From contig URJN01000137.1 in assembly GCA_900548125.1 (NCBI GenBank), forward strand, positions 1-6,078: 6,078 nucleotides of DNA. The letters run 5' to 3'. This document shows, one piece after another, positions 1 through 6,078 of this stretch (positions are counted from its first letter, which is position 1; each line of letters begins with the position of its first letter). The stretch is from an uncultured Eubacteriales bacterium. GTDB lineage: Bacteria > Bacillota > Clostridia > Christensenellales > Aristaeellaceae. The notes beneath the pieces were generated by a model that was given only the letters and a program-made list of their open reading frames with translations, did no database searches and was not told the origin of the DNA. A program made the translations under genes and the position numbers.

Positions 1-12
1 TTCTCTGGTCAT
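1..12 (-). CDS. Possible start of a next gene in the operon (partial)
   Basis: An ATG on the minus strand at 12-10 opens a frame (Met-Thr-Arg-Glu) that runs off the window after four codons. A purine-rich GAGG lies about nine bases upstream, immediately after the stop codon of the binding-protein gene, separated from the ATG by a T-rich stretch. Spacing and direction fit another operon member, but four codons carry no information about the product, and the ATG could be fortuitous. Confidence 0.3.
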
Positions 13-26
13 AAAAAACAACCTCG

Positions 27-1607
27 TTAGTTTCCGTAGCTCTCCACGCCGCGCAGAAGCTCCAGCTCGCGGATATCGCGCGAATCCGTGAAGGTTTCGC
101 GGGAGAGAAGCACGCCCGTGCGCCAGTACAGGCAGATATAGGGCATATCCTGCTCAAACTGATCCTGAATCAGATTCATGACCCGCTTATATTCATCGGC
201 GGTATAGCTCTTGCGAAGCTGGGTAATCAGGTCGTTCATATCCGTCGAGCGGTAGCGCGTATAGTTACAGCTTGCCGTCGAGGCGACGGTAAAGCCCGGA
301 TCAGGGCAGACGTCGAAGTTGAAGGCGCACAGCGCGAGGGAATAGTTACCGCTGGCGAGCTTTTCCATCACGTTTGCGCGGCTCCATGTCGCGACATAAG
401 CGGGGATTCCGACCGCCGCGAGCTGATCGACAATCTTATTGGCGGCATTGGTGCGTGCCGTGGAGCCCGGCTCATCGTAAACGAGGATACGCAGGGACTC
501 CATTTTTTCGCCGTTCTTATAGCGTTTGCCGTCGTCGGCGAGCTTATAGCCTGCGCTGTCCAGCAGGGACGCCGCCATCAGCGGGTCATAGATATCGCGG
601 ATAGTCGATTCGTTCGAGAGCCATGTACCCGATGGGATGGGCGTATAAGCGACGGTTGCCATATTCTGATAGGCGGAGGAAATCAGCTCGCTTCTATTGA
701 TAGCGTAGGAAATCGCCTGACGGACGAGGTTTTGTCCATTATCGTCGCTTTTAAAATCCTTGTAGGCGCGGTTGACCAGCAGCACCTCAAGCTGACGGGT
801 GCGCGCCGTCATCGAGAAGGTATTGAGCGAGCCGCTGTAGCGGGAGGCGTTAATCGAGCGCGTCATGGCGACATCGACCGTCTGCGTGTCAAAGGCGTTG
901 AGTGCGCGGTCATCCGAGCTATAGATACCGGCGCGGATATTGCGGATGGCGGGTATTTTCTTCCACCAGTTTTTGTTTGCGGTCAGCCAGATGGACGCAC
1001 CCTGCTCATAGCCGTCGTACTGATACGGGCCGGTACCCGCGGGCATATTGTTGCGCACCTCATCGGCGGGCAGAATCGGGAAGGCGAGGGCATACAGCGA
1101 GCCGTAGCTTGCGCGGCGCAGGGTAAAGACGAGGTTGTAGTCATCCGTCGCTTCCCAGGATTTGATGGAGTAGAACGTCGAATAATACAGACCGCGGTCG
1201 GCGGTGGGAACATCAGAGTTCAGCTCGTCGTCAAAGCCCGTCAGCTCAAACATATAGTCAAGCGTGGCGATGACGTCTGCGCTGGTCAGCGTGCGCCCGT
1301 TATGGAAGGTCACGTTTTCACGCAGCTTGACCTTCAGCTTGCGCCCGTCGTTTGTGAATTCATAGGAATACGCCAATTCAGGCTGGGGCTGATCGTTATC
1401 ATCCATCTGAAACAGGCCTTCATAAACCAGATCCAGCACGCTGACCACATCGCGCTGGTTCAGCTCCAGCGGGCGCAGTTCAAGGTCGTCCTTGGCGACG
1501 ATGGCACAGGTCAGCGACGAGGGAACGGCAAGACCTGCCGCGGGAACGAGAGCCAGCATCACGCAGAGCAGGCAGGCTGTCAGACGGGTAAAGCGGGAAA
1601 TGCGCAT
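27..1607 (-). CDS. Family 5 extracellular solute-binding protein (DppA/OppA-like)
   Basis: Periplasmic-type binding protein of peptide/nickel ABC importers (SBP_bac_5 family), 526 residues, a normal length. It should act outside the membrane, capturing an oligopeptide or similar ligand for a permease. Residues 1-27 form a signal peptide: basic start (Arg2, Arg5, Arg8), hydrophobic core 9-24, probable cleavage after Ala27 (AGLA). The family signature is clear: YEGLF at 62-66, PQPELAYSYEF at 74-84, DGRKLKVKLRENVTFHNG at 87-104 and LTSADV at 107-112; GTGPYQYDGY follows near 190 and a DP-containing C-lobe segment near 435. A proper lipobox is absent, so it may be freely secreted or held by the uncleaved segment. 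The start has AAGGAG (1615-1620) seven bases upstream, overlapping the stop of the transglycosylase gene 11 bases away, so the two are surely co-transcribed. No permease or ATPase gene is visible here, so the ligand cannot be named. Mature cysteines lie at 34, 427, 434, 447 and 492. Confidence 0.9.
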   Translation of the reverse strand: MRISRFTRLTACLLCVMLALVPAAGLAVPSSLTCAIVAKDDLELRPLELNQRDVVSVLDLVYEGLFQMDDNDQPQPELAYSYEFTNDGRKLKVKLRENVTFHNGRTLTSADVIATLDYMFELTGFDDELNSDVPTADRGLYYSTFYSIKSWEATDDYNLVFTLRRASYGSLYALAFPILPADEVRNNMPAGTGPYQYDGYEQGASIWLTANKNWWKKIPAIRNIRAGIYSSDDRALNAFDTQTVDVAMTRSINASRYSGSLNTFSMTARTRQLEVLLVNRAYKDFKSDDNGQNLVRQAISYAINRSELISSAYQNMATVAYTPIPSGTWLSNESTIRDIYDPLMAASLLDSAGYKLADDGKRYKNGEKMESLRILVYDEPGSTARTNAANKIVDQLAAVGIPAYVATWSRANVMEKLASGNYSLALCAFNFDVCPDPGFTVASTASCNYTRYRSTDMNDLITQLRKSYTADEYKRVMNLIQDQFEQDMPYICLYWRTGVLLSRETFTDSRDIRELELLRGVESYGN

Positions 1608-1618
1608 GGTCGATCTCC

Positions 1619-2473
1619 TTATGATTCGGTTTCGGTCTGCTGAGTATCGGGAAGCTCAATCGGGAAATAATACTTGCGGTAGATATCGCGTGCGCGCAGG
1701 ACGCGGGAGGCGTAGGTCGCCGTATCCTGCGTGGGGATGACGTCGAGGGTCACGCCGTCGGAGCTGTACTGCGGGTTCTTGAGCCAGCTGTCCACATTGC
1801 CCTGACCGGCATGATAGGCGCAGACAATCTTGGTCGCATCGCCGTTAAAACGGCGGGAGAGGTAGCCCAGATACCACGTACCGAAGCGGATATTGGTCTG
1901 CGGGTCATAGAGATTGTCAAAGGAATAGTCTGCGCCGTCCTCGCCGAGCTTATGGGCGACCCATTCGGCGGTATCGGGCATCAGCTGCATCAGCCCGCGT
2001 GCGCCCAGCCTGCTTTCCGCTTTGGGGTCATAGCTCGATTCGCAGAGGATGACCGCGGCGACGAGCGCGGGGTCAAGCTCCTGAGCATCGGCGTAGGCGG
2101 TAATCGTGTCGGCGTAGTAGAGCGGATGCTGCGCGCGTTCGGCGGCTTCTGCCTCCAGCCGCCTGCGTTCCTCCTGATGGGCGAGGTAGGTTCTCGTGAT
2201 GGAAACCGAGCCGACAATCAGCAGGATGAGCGCGAGAGCCAGCGCGCCGAAGCGAACGGGCGTCGGCAGGCTTGACAGCGGGGATTCCGGCAGATGCCGG
2301 GGGGCGTCATCGTCTGTAGTTTCAATCGGAACGACGCGGACACGTCTGTGCGGCGGCATTTCGCGTGCGGGACGCACCGGATTATCCTCTTCCGACTTAT
2401 GCGGAATGGAAGCGTCGTCGATTTGGACGGGCTGAGGGGGACGCCTGCGGCGCATGGGTGTGTTTTCGCTCAT
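1619..2473 (-). CDS. Membrane-anchored lytic transglycosylase (SLT domain)
   Basis: Predicted murein lytic transglycosylase of the Slt70/MltE-like fold (GH23), 284 residues, cleaving the MurNAc-GlcNAc bond of peptidoglycan with formation of a 1,6-anhydro product. Residues 1-72 are a cytoplasmic, low-complexity tail rich in Arg, Pro and acidic clusters; 73-93 is a single membrane segment; 97-116 is a short charged, helix-like linker; the SLT domain runs from about 118 to 275. Catalytic Glu145 lies in the CESSYDPKAES motif, followed by GARGLMQLMP (157-166) and AYHAGQGNV (219-227; AYNAG is commoner). Topology is N-in/C-out, placing the enzyme on the outer membrane face. An in-frame ATG nine codons upstream is unlikely because AAAGGAG sits seven bases before the ATG at 2473. 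The gene overlaps the coaE stop by four bases (ATGA), which implies translational coupling. The polA-coaE-transglycosylase order recurs in Clostridia (from memory). Exact subfamily is uncertain. Confidence 0.92.
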   Translation of the reverse strand: MSENTPMRRRRPPQPVQIDDASIPHKSEEDNPVRPAREMPPHRRVRVVPIETTDDDAPRHLPESPLSSLPTPVRFGALALALILLIVGSVSITRTYLAHQEERRRLEAEAAERAQHPLYYADTITAYADAQELDPALVAAVILCESSYDPKAESRLGARGLMQLMPDTAEWVAHKLGEDGADYSFDNLYDPQTNIRFGTWYLGYLSRRFNGDATKIVCAYHAGQGNVDSWLKNPQYSSDGVTLDVIPTQDTATYASRVLRARDIYRKYYFPIELPDTQQTETES

Positions 2474-3066
2474 GGCTTTCTCCTTTGGGCAAGGCGGCAA
2501 AGCAGCGCGTCAATCTGCCGCTGGGTCTGTTCGATTGTGCCGTCGGTATGGATGACGGCGTCGGCGAGCTGTTCTTTTTGCGCCAGGGGCATTTGAGCGT
2601 TGATGCGCCGCTCTGCCTGCGTTCGGTCGAGCCCGTCGCGCTGAGCAAGTCTCTGAATCTGTGTTTCGCGCGGAACGGAAACGACCCAAACGGCATCGAA
2701 CAGCGTCTGCATGCCGCATTCATAGAGCAGCGGGATGTCGCCGATGACAAGGCGTTCCGGCGCGTCGAAGGCATCAAGCTGTCGGGTGATTTCGCGCAGA
2801 ATGAGGGGATGCAGAATGGCGTTCAGCTCATCGCGTTTTTGGGAATCGGAAAAGACGAGCTGTCCGAGCGCGCGGCGGTCAAGCGAGTCCCCGCAGAATA
2901 CGCCGTCCCCAAAAGCCTGACGAACGGCGGGAAGCGCCGCGCCGCCGTCAGCGGTCAACGCGCGGGAAATCGCGTCGGCATCGACAATGGCACAGCCCAG
3001 CGACGCGAGATAGGTGCTGACGGTGCTTTTGCCGCAGGCGATGGATCCGGTTAAACCGAGCTTCAT
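2470..3066 (-). CDS. coaE: Dephospho-CoA kinase
   Basis: Catalyses the last step of coenzyme A synthesis in the cytosol, ATP-dependent phosphorylation of the 3'-hydroxyl of the dephospho-CoA ribose. The protein has 198 residues, the usual length. It opens with a P-loop, GSIACGKST at 7-15 (Lys13, Ser14), then VDADAISR (28-35), whose aspartates are typical of the family. Further landmarks are the HPLI segment after the first third, DIPLLYE in the CoA-binding region, FDAVWVVSVP, and the lid-type RLAQRDGLDRTQAERRINAQM. The frame extends two codons further to a TTG at 3072, but that codon directly abuts GGAGG, whereas ATG at 3066 has GGAGG six bases upstream, so the ATG is chosen. It starts 18 bases after the polA stop and its TGA overlaps the next start codon, so it sits in the middle of an operon. 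No unusual residues were seen. Expression should follow the polA promoter. Confidence 0.96.
   Translation of the reverse strand: MKLGLTGSIACGKSTVSTYLASLGCAIVDADAISRALTADGGAALPAVRQAFGDGVFCGDSLDRRALGQLVFSDSQKRDELNAILHPLILREITRQLDAFDAPERLVIGDIPLLYECGMQTLFDAVWVVSVPRETQIQRLAQRDGLDRTQAERRINAQMPLAQKEQLADAVIHTDGTIEQTQRQIDALLCRLAQRRKP
2479..2486 (-). promoter_or_regulatory. Ribosome binding site of the transglycosylase gene, inside coaE
   Basis: AAAGGAGA on the minus strand lies within the last codons of coaE, and its GGAG core ends seven bases before the ATG at 2473. It settles the start in favour of this ATG over the in-frame ATG at 2500. Together with the ATGA overlap it suggests translational coupling. 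Confidence 0.8.
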
Positions 3067-3072
3067 GGTCAA

Positions 3073-3077
3073 CCTCC
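3073..3077 (-). promoter_or_regulatory. Ribosome binding site of coaE
   Basis: GGAGG on the minus strand in the short polA-coaE gap. It lies six bases from the ATG at 3066 and directly against the alternative TTG at 3072, which rules the TTG out as a start. Confidence 0.8.
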
Positions 3078-3084
3078 GGAAAAC

Positions 3085-5637
3085 TTACTTCGTATCGTAC
3101 CACGAATGTCCGGCTTGGACGTCTGCGATGAGCGGAACGCGCAGATTTGCTGCGCCTTCCATGCAGCGGCGCAGAAGCGCGGTCACCTTCTCCTGTTCCT
3201 CAACGGGTGTTTCGACGATGAGTTCGTCATGCACCTGTAGAATCAGGCGTGCGGAAAGCCCTTCTTTTGCCAGCTCATCGTGAACGGCATTCATGGCAAT
3301 CTTGATGATATCTGCCGCCGCGCCCTGAACGGGGGTGTTCATCGCGGCGCGTTCGCCGAATTGACGGCGGTTGTAATTCGGGCTGGACAGCTCCGGCAGC
3401 GGGCGGCGGCGTCCGTACATCGTGACGGAATAGCCTTCCGCCTTGCCCTGACTGACGCAGGCATCCATAAACTGATGGACGGCGGGGTAACGCGCAAAAT
3501 AGCGGGCGATAAAATCCGCCGCTTCTTTCGGGGAAATGTGCAGGTTGCTGGCGAGTCCGAACGCGCTGATGCCGTAGACGATGCCGAAATTGACGGCTTT
3601 TGCGCTGGAGCGCATCTGCGGCGTAACCTCCTCGATGGGCACGCCGTAAACCTCCGCCGCCGTGCGGGCGTGGATATCCTGTCCGAGCGTGAAGGCCTCG
3701 CACATCGCCTCGTCGCCGGAGAGATGGGCGAGAAGGCGCAGCTCAATCTGCGAATAGTCCGCATCGACGAGAACACAGCCTTCTTTGGCGATAAACGCGC
3801 GGCGAATCTCGCGTCCCATCGGCGTGCGGACGGGGATATTCTGCAAATTCGGTTCGCTGGAGGAAATGCGTCCCGTTGCGGCGATGGTCTGATCAAACCA
3901 GGTGTGAATGCGCCCGTCGCGTCCGGTCAGACGCAGAAGCCCGTCGATATAGGTGCTTTTGAGCTTGGCGACCTGACGATAGAGCAGGATTTTATCAATC
4001 ACCGGATGCAGGGGGGAAAGCTCGCTGAGCGTATCTGCATCGGTGGAATAGCCGCGTGCCGTTTTCTTTTTGGCGGGCAGACCGAGCTTATTGAAGAGAA
4101 TGTCGCCCAGCTGCTGCGGGCTGTTGAGGTTAAACGGCGCACAGCCGCAGAGGGAGAAGATTTCCTCCTTGAGGTCTGCAATCTGTGCGTCATATTGCGC
4201 GCCCAGCTGCGCCAGCTCATCCCGATCGACAAGGAAGCCGTCGCGCTCCATGGCGTAGAGCGTATCGAGCAGCGGCAGCTCAATCTCTCGATACAGGCGG
4301 GACATCTCCTGCGCATCCAGCGTCTGCTCATCCGAAAGCGTCCGCGTAAAGAGCGCGGCGGCGTTTTTCGGTGCTTCGTACTTGCCGCTCTGCGGGGCGA
4401 TGAGGTACTGCATGATTTGGTCGTCGTCAAAGGGCGCGGTCACGGCGAGATCCCACGGCGCAAGCTCGGTTTTCAATCGCTTGGCGTTAAAGAGGATGAG
4501 CCTGCGCGTACCGGTCAGCAGCGGCTTCAGGGCTTTGGCGGCGGAAAGCGGGTCGAGTCCTCCGCCCAAAAGCCCCTGAGAGAAGGGGATGATTGCCTGC
4601 GCGCCGTCAGAAGCGGCGAGGGAGAAGCCGCTCTCCTGCATCAGCAGCGCGACGCGCGCGTCCGAGGGCAGGGCGCAAAGGAAGGACGAAACGGCGTTTT
4701 CGCTTTCAAGCGTCTGCGCTTCTTTCCAGACGATGGCGGGAACGTCAGGCTTGGCGTCGCCCGCTTCCTGCTTTTCCAGCTGCAAAAGGCGCGCGCTCAG
4801 CGTCTTGAGCTGGAGCTGCTCAAACAGAGGAAGCACGCCTGTCATATCGCCCAGCAGACAATCCTCCAGCGTCACATCATCCAGCGGAACGAAACGGGTG
4901 ATGGTCGCAATCTTTTTGCTCATCAGACCCGACATGCGTCCGTCAAGCATCTTTTCGCGCTGCTTGCCCTTCAAATCGGCGTCCGCGTGGTCAAGCGCGT
5001 TTTCCAGCGTGCCGTATGCACTCAGCAGCTTGACGGCGGTCTTTTCGCCGATGCCGGGAATGCCGGGAATGTTGTCGCTGGAATCGCCCATCAAGCCCTT
5101 GAGGTCGGGAATCTGCGACGGGGAAACGCCGAAATCCTCGCGCACCCTTTCCGGCGTATAGCGCACGACCTCGCTCACGCCGCGCTTGGTATACAGCACG
5201 TTGGTCGTCTCCGTGACCAGCTGCATGGAATCGCGGTCGCCCGTGACCAGCAGCGCGGGAATACCGGCTTCTTCACAGCGGCGCGCAAACGTACCCAGAA
5301 TGTCATCCGCTTCGAACGTCGGGCAGGTGAGGATGCGGATGCCCATCTGCTCAAGGCACTGGCGCACGAGGTCAAACTGCGGAATCAGCTCGGGCGCGGT
5401 CGGTTTTCTGCCTGCCTTGTATTCGCTGTAATCCTTATGGCGGAAGGTCGGGCCGTGCATATCGAATGCCACGGCGAGATAGCGCGGGCGTTCGTCGCCC
5501 ACGACCTTGAGCAGCATGGAAAGAAAGCCGAAAACGGCGTTCGTAAAGACGCCGTCCTCGTTGGAAAGCGGCGGAAGCGCATGAAATGCGCGGTGCATCA
5601 GGCTGTTGCCGTCAACGATGACGAAGGTATCTGACAT
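3085..5637 (-). CDS. polA: DNA polymerase I
   Basis: Repair and Okazaki-fragment polymerase, 850 residues. Residues 1-290 are the 5' nuclease: metal-binding acids at Asp9, Asp59, Glu109, Asp111, Asp112, Asp134, Asp136, Asp185 and Asp188, the DNA-contacting FRHKDYSEYKAGR (65-77), and a helix-hairpin-helix IPGIPGIGEKTA (190-201). About 300-460 is the 3'-5' exonuclease fold, but its DxE, second Asp and YxxxD motifs are not seen, so proofreading is probably absent, as in Bacillus-type Pol I. The polymerase covers about 465-850: TGR (588-590), motif A DYSQIELR from Asp627, O-helix Arg676, Lys680, Phe684, Tyr688, and motif C HDE at 803-805. The spacings Asp627-Lys680 (53) and Asp627-Asp804 (177) equal those of E. 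coli (705, 758, 882). Phe684 sits where E. coli has Phe762, the residue class that discriminates against dideoxynucleotides. The ATG at 5637 is chosen over an in-frame ATG at 5652 because AAGGAGA lies inside those five extra codons. It is the first gene of its operon. Confidence 0.98.
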   Translation of the reverse strand: MSDTFVIVDGNSLMHRAFHALPPLSNEDGVFTNAVFGFLSMLLKVVGDERPRYLAVAFDMHGPTFRHKDYSEYKAGRKPTAPELIPQFDLVRQCLEQMGIRILTCPTFEADDILGTFARRCEEAGIPALLVTGDRDSMQLVTETTNVLYTKRGVSEVVRYTPERVREDFGVSPSQIPDLKGLMGDSSDNIPGIPGIGEKTAVKLLSAYGTLENALDHADADLKGKQREKMLDGRMSGLMSKKIATITRFVPLDDVTLEDCLLGDMTGVLPLFEQLQLKTLSARLLQLEKQEAGDAKPDVPAIVWKEAQTLESENAVSSFLCALPSDARVALLMQESGFSLAASDGAQAIIPFSQGLLGGGLDPLSAAKALKPLLTGTRRLILFNAKRLKTELAPWDLAVTAPFDDDQIMQYLIAPQSGKYEAPKNAAALFTRTLSDEQTLDAQEMSRLYREIELPLLDTLYAMERDGFLVDRDELAQLGAQYDAQIADLKEEIFSLCGCAPFNLNSPQQLGDILFNKLGLPAKKKTARGYSTDADTLSELSPLHPVIDKILLYRQVAKLKSTYIDGLLRLTGRDGRIHTWFDQTIAATGRISSSEPNLQNIPVRTPMGREIRRAFIAKEGCVLVDADYSQIELRLLAHLSGDEAMCEAFTLGQDIHARTAAEVYGVPIEEVTPQMRSSAKAVNFGIVYGISAFGLASNLHISPKEAADFIARYFARYPAVHQFMDACVSQGKAEGYSVTMYGRRRPLPELSSPNYNRRQFGERAAMNTPVQGAAADIIKIAMNAVHDELAKEGLSARLILQVHDELIVETPVEEQEKVTALLRRCMEGAANLRVPLIADVQAGHSWYDTK

Positions 5638-5642
5638 AGCGT

Positions 5643-5649
5643 TCTCCTT
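5643..5649 (-). promoter_or_regulatory. Ribosome binding site of polA
   Basis: AAGGAGA on the minus strand, its GGAG core six bases before the ATG at 5637. An alternative in-frame ATG at 5652 would place this site inside the coding region and has no comparable site of its own, so the start at 5637 is preferred. Confidence 0.85.
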
Positions 5650-5660
5650 CATTGATGGAC

Positions 5661-5672
5661 GTCCCGAAGGAC
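5661..5672 (-). other. Small UUCG-loop hairpin in the polA leader
   Basis: The minus strand reads GTCC-TTCG-GGAC, a four-pair stem (five with an outer U-G pair) closed by a C(UUCG)G tetraloop, one of the most stable RNA loops. It lies in the short untranslated leader between the predicted transcription start and the ribosome binding site. It is not followed by a T-run, so it is not a terminator; a role in mRNA stability or translation is possible but only inferred. Confidence 0.5.
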
Positions 5673-5690
5673 AGAAAATCTTCTGCGCTT

Positions 5691-5719
5691 ATCATACCAC
5701 AAAGGAAGGGAAAAAACAA
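5691..5719 (-). promoter_or_regulatory. Probable sigma-A-type promoter of the polA operon
   Basis: On the minus strand, TATGAT (5696-5691) is a good -10 hexamer, preceded by TGG, which gives an extended -10 element (TGnTATGAT). A weak -35, TTGTTT (5719-5714), lies 17 bases upstream. The start of transcription would fall near 5684, leaving a leader of about 45 bases. The -35 falls within the T-tract of the upstream terminator. The strong extended -10 may compensate for the poor -35. Confidence 0.65.
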
Positions 5720-5747
5720 ATCTCCCCCGCAGGACCTGCGGAGGAGA
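5711..5747 (-). terminator. Intrinsic terminator after the Hpt gene
   Basis: The minus strand forms a GC-rich stem between the arms of 5747-5721 (about 12 pairs, one G-U, three-base loop), followed at once by TTTGTTTTTT (5720-5711). It begins seven bases after the stop codon of the Hpt gene, so it ends that transcript and separates it from polA. A short T-run (TTTT) also follows the stem on the plus strand, but no plus-strand gene needs it. Confidence 0.92.
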
Positions 5748-5754
5748 GCTTTTG

Positions 5755-6078
5755 TCAGTAGGTTTCGATTTCTCTAATCACCTGATCATACAGCGAGAGC
5801 AGTTCGGGCAGGGCGGCTTGCGCCTGCGGCAGCATGGCGGCGTCCTGCGTGCGCAGAAGATCGCACAGGGCGGAAAGCGGATGATACAGCGCGACGATGC
5901 CGAGCTGCGCCGTGACGCCCTTGAGGGTATGGGCGAAGAAGAAGGACTGCTTCATGTCGCCGCGGTTGAGCGCGTCACACAGCATCTCCATGTTCGTATC
6001 GTTTAAAAAGCGGCGCAGATGGCGAATATAGAAGGAATAGTCGTTTCCTGTTCTGTACAGACCGCCTTCGATGTCGAT
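5755..6078 (-). CDS. Histidine phosphotransfer (Hpt) domain protein, C-terminal part
   Basis: The frame is open to the right edge, giving 107 visible residues that end in TGA at 5755-5757. The methionine at 5991 is internal: residues encoded upstream of it (GGLYRTGNDYSFYIRHLRRFL and neighbours) match the first helices of an Hpt four-helix bundle, where family members usually read as GLxRxGGDxxxYxxLLxxF. The phosphoacceptor histidine, codon 5931-5929, lies in AHTLKGVTAQLG with the lysine and glycine typical of the family. Such domains relay phosphate between receiver domains in multistep phosphorelays. As the bundle is almost complete at the edge, the protein could be a small stand-alone Hpt with roughly ten residues missing, or the tail of a hybrid sensor kinase or response regulator; the window cannot decide. 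It ends just before a strong terminator and is not part of the polA operon. Confidence 0.85.
   Translation of the reverse strand: MDIEGGLYRTGNDYSFYIRHLRRFLNDTNMEMLCDALNRGDMKQSFFFAHTLKGVTAQLGIVALYHPLSALCDLLRTQDAAMLPQAQAALPELLSLYDQVIREIETY

Noticed and set aside
13..35. T-run after the binding-protein stop as a terminator
   Set aside because: Six Ts follow the stop, but only a weak AT-rich pairing with a mismatch can be drawn before them. No GC-rich stem exists, and an ATG follows directly.
1572..1583. LTAC (residues 9-12) as a lipobox of the binding protein
   Set aside because: The four residues match the pattern, but they come directly after the basic start, with the hydrophobic core lying after rather than before the cysteine, so signal peptidase II would not be expected to use it.
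732..1643. Plus-strand open frame of 303 codons opposite the binding-protein gene
   Set aside because: It lies opposite a clearly real gene with signal peptide and family motifs, lacks a recognisable domain, and is explained by the same GC-rich codon bias.
2365..3054. Plus-strand open frame of 229 codons opposite coaE
   Set aside because: It is antisense to a full-length coaE with intact P-loop; no ribosome site or protein motif supports it.
3280..5634. Plus-strand open frame of 784 codons opposite polA
   Set aside because: It is in exact register with the polA codons. It stays open because polA almost never uses TTA, CTA or TCA, whose complements are stops, and it closes at the TCA of polA codon 2. 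The translated product has no recognisable domain, and polA is unmistakable.
5638..5652. N-terminal extension of polA to the ATG at 5652
   Set aside because: The five extra codons contain the AAGGAGA ribosome site for the ATG at 5637, and the family normally begins a few residues before VDGNSLMHRAF.

Overview
The window reads as ordinary chromosomal DNA of a GC-rich member of the Bacillota, most likely a clostridial lineage. This assignment is an inference. It rests on a DNA polymerase I whose proofreading domain has lost its catalytic residues, as in Bacillus-type enzymes, on the polA-coaE-lytic transglycosylase order often seen in Clostridia, and on strong AGGAGG-like ribosome binding sites ahead of every complete gene. 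All supported genes lie on the minus strand, so the window is read from high to low coordinates. I see no mobile element, CRISPR array, tRNA, rRNA or riboswitch.

Layout in the direction of transcription. (1) 6078-5755: the C-terminal part of a histidine phosphotransfer (Hpt) protein that enters from outside the window and ends just before a strong intrinsic terminator (5711-5747). (2) 5637-3085: polA, DNA polymerase I, with its own probable promoter (-10 at 5691-5696); the -35 region overlaps the T-tract of the preceding terminator. (3) 3066-2470: coaE, dephospho-CoA kinase, 18 bases after polA. (4) 2473-1619: a membrane-anchored lytic transglycosylase, start-stop coupled to coaE through ATGA. 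(5) 1607-27: a secreted family 5 (DppA/OppA-like) solute-binding protein, 11 bases after the transglycosylase. (6) 12-1: possibly the first codons of another gene. No terminator is visible between polA and the left edge, so polA-coaE-transglycosylase-binding protein looks like one operon.

Functionally, polA and coaE are housekeeping genes for DNA repair/Okazaki fragment maturation and for the last step of coenzyme A synthesis. The last two genes act outside the membrane: one cuts peptidoglycan and the other is built to bind peptides or similar solutes. Since E. coli MppA is an OppA-type protein that binds murein tripeptide, a wall-turnover link between them is a reasonable but untested guess. 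I found no convincing novel system. The points most worth a second look are the orphan binding protein without a lipobox, the long charged cytoplasmic tail of the transglycosylase, and the compact terminator/promoter junction ahead of polA.
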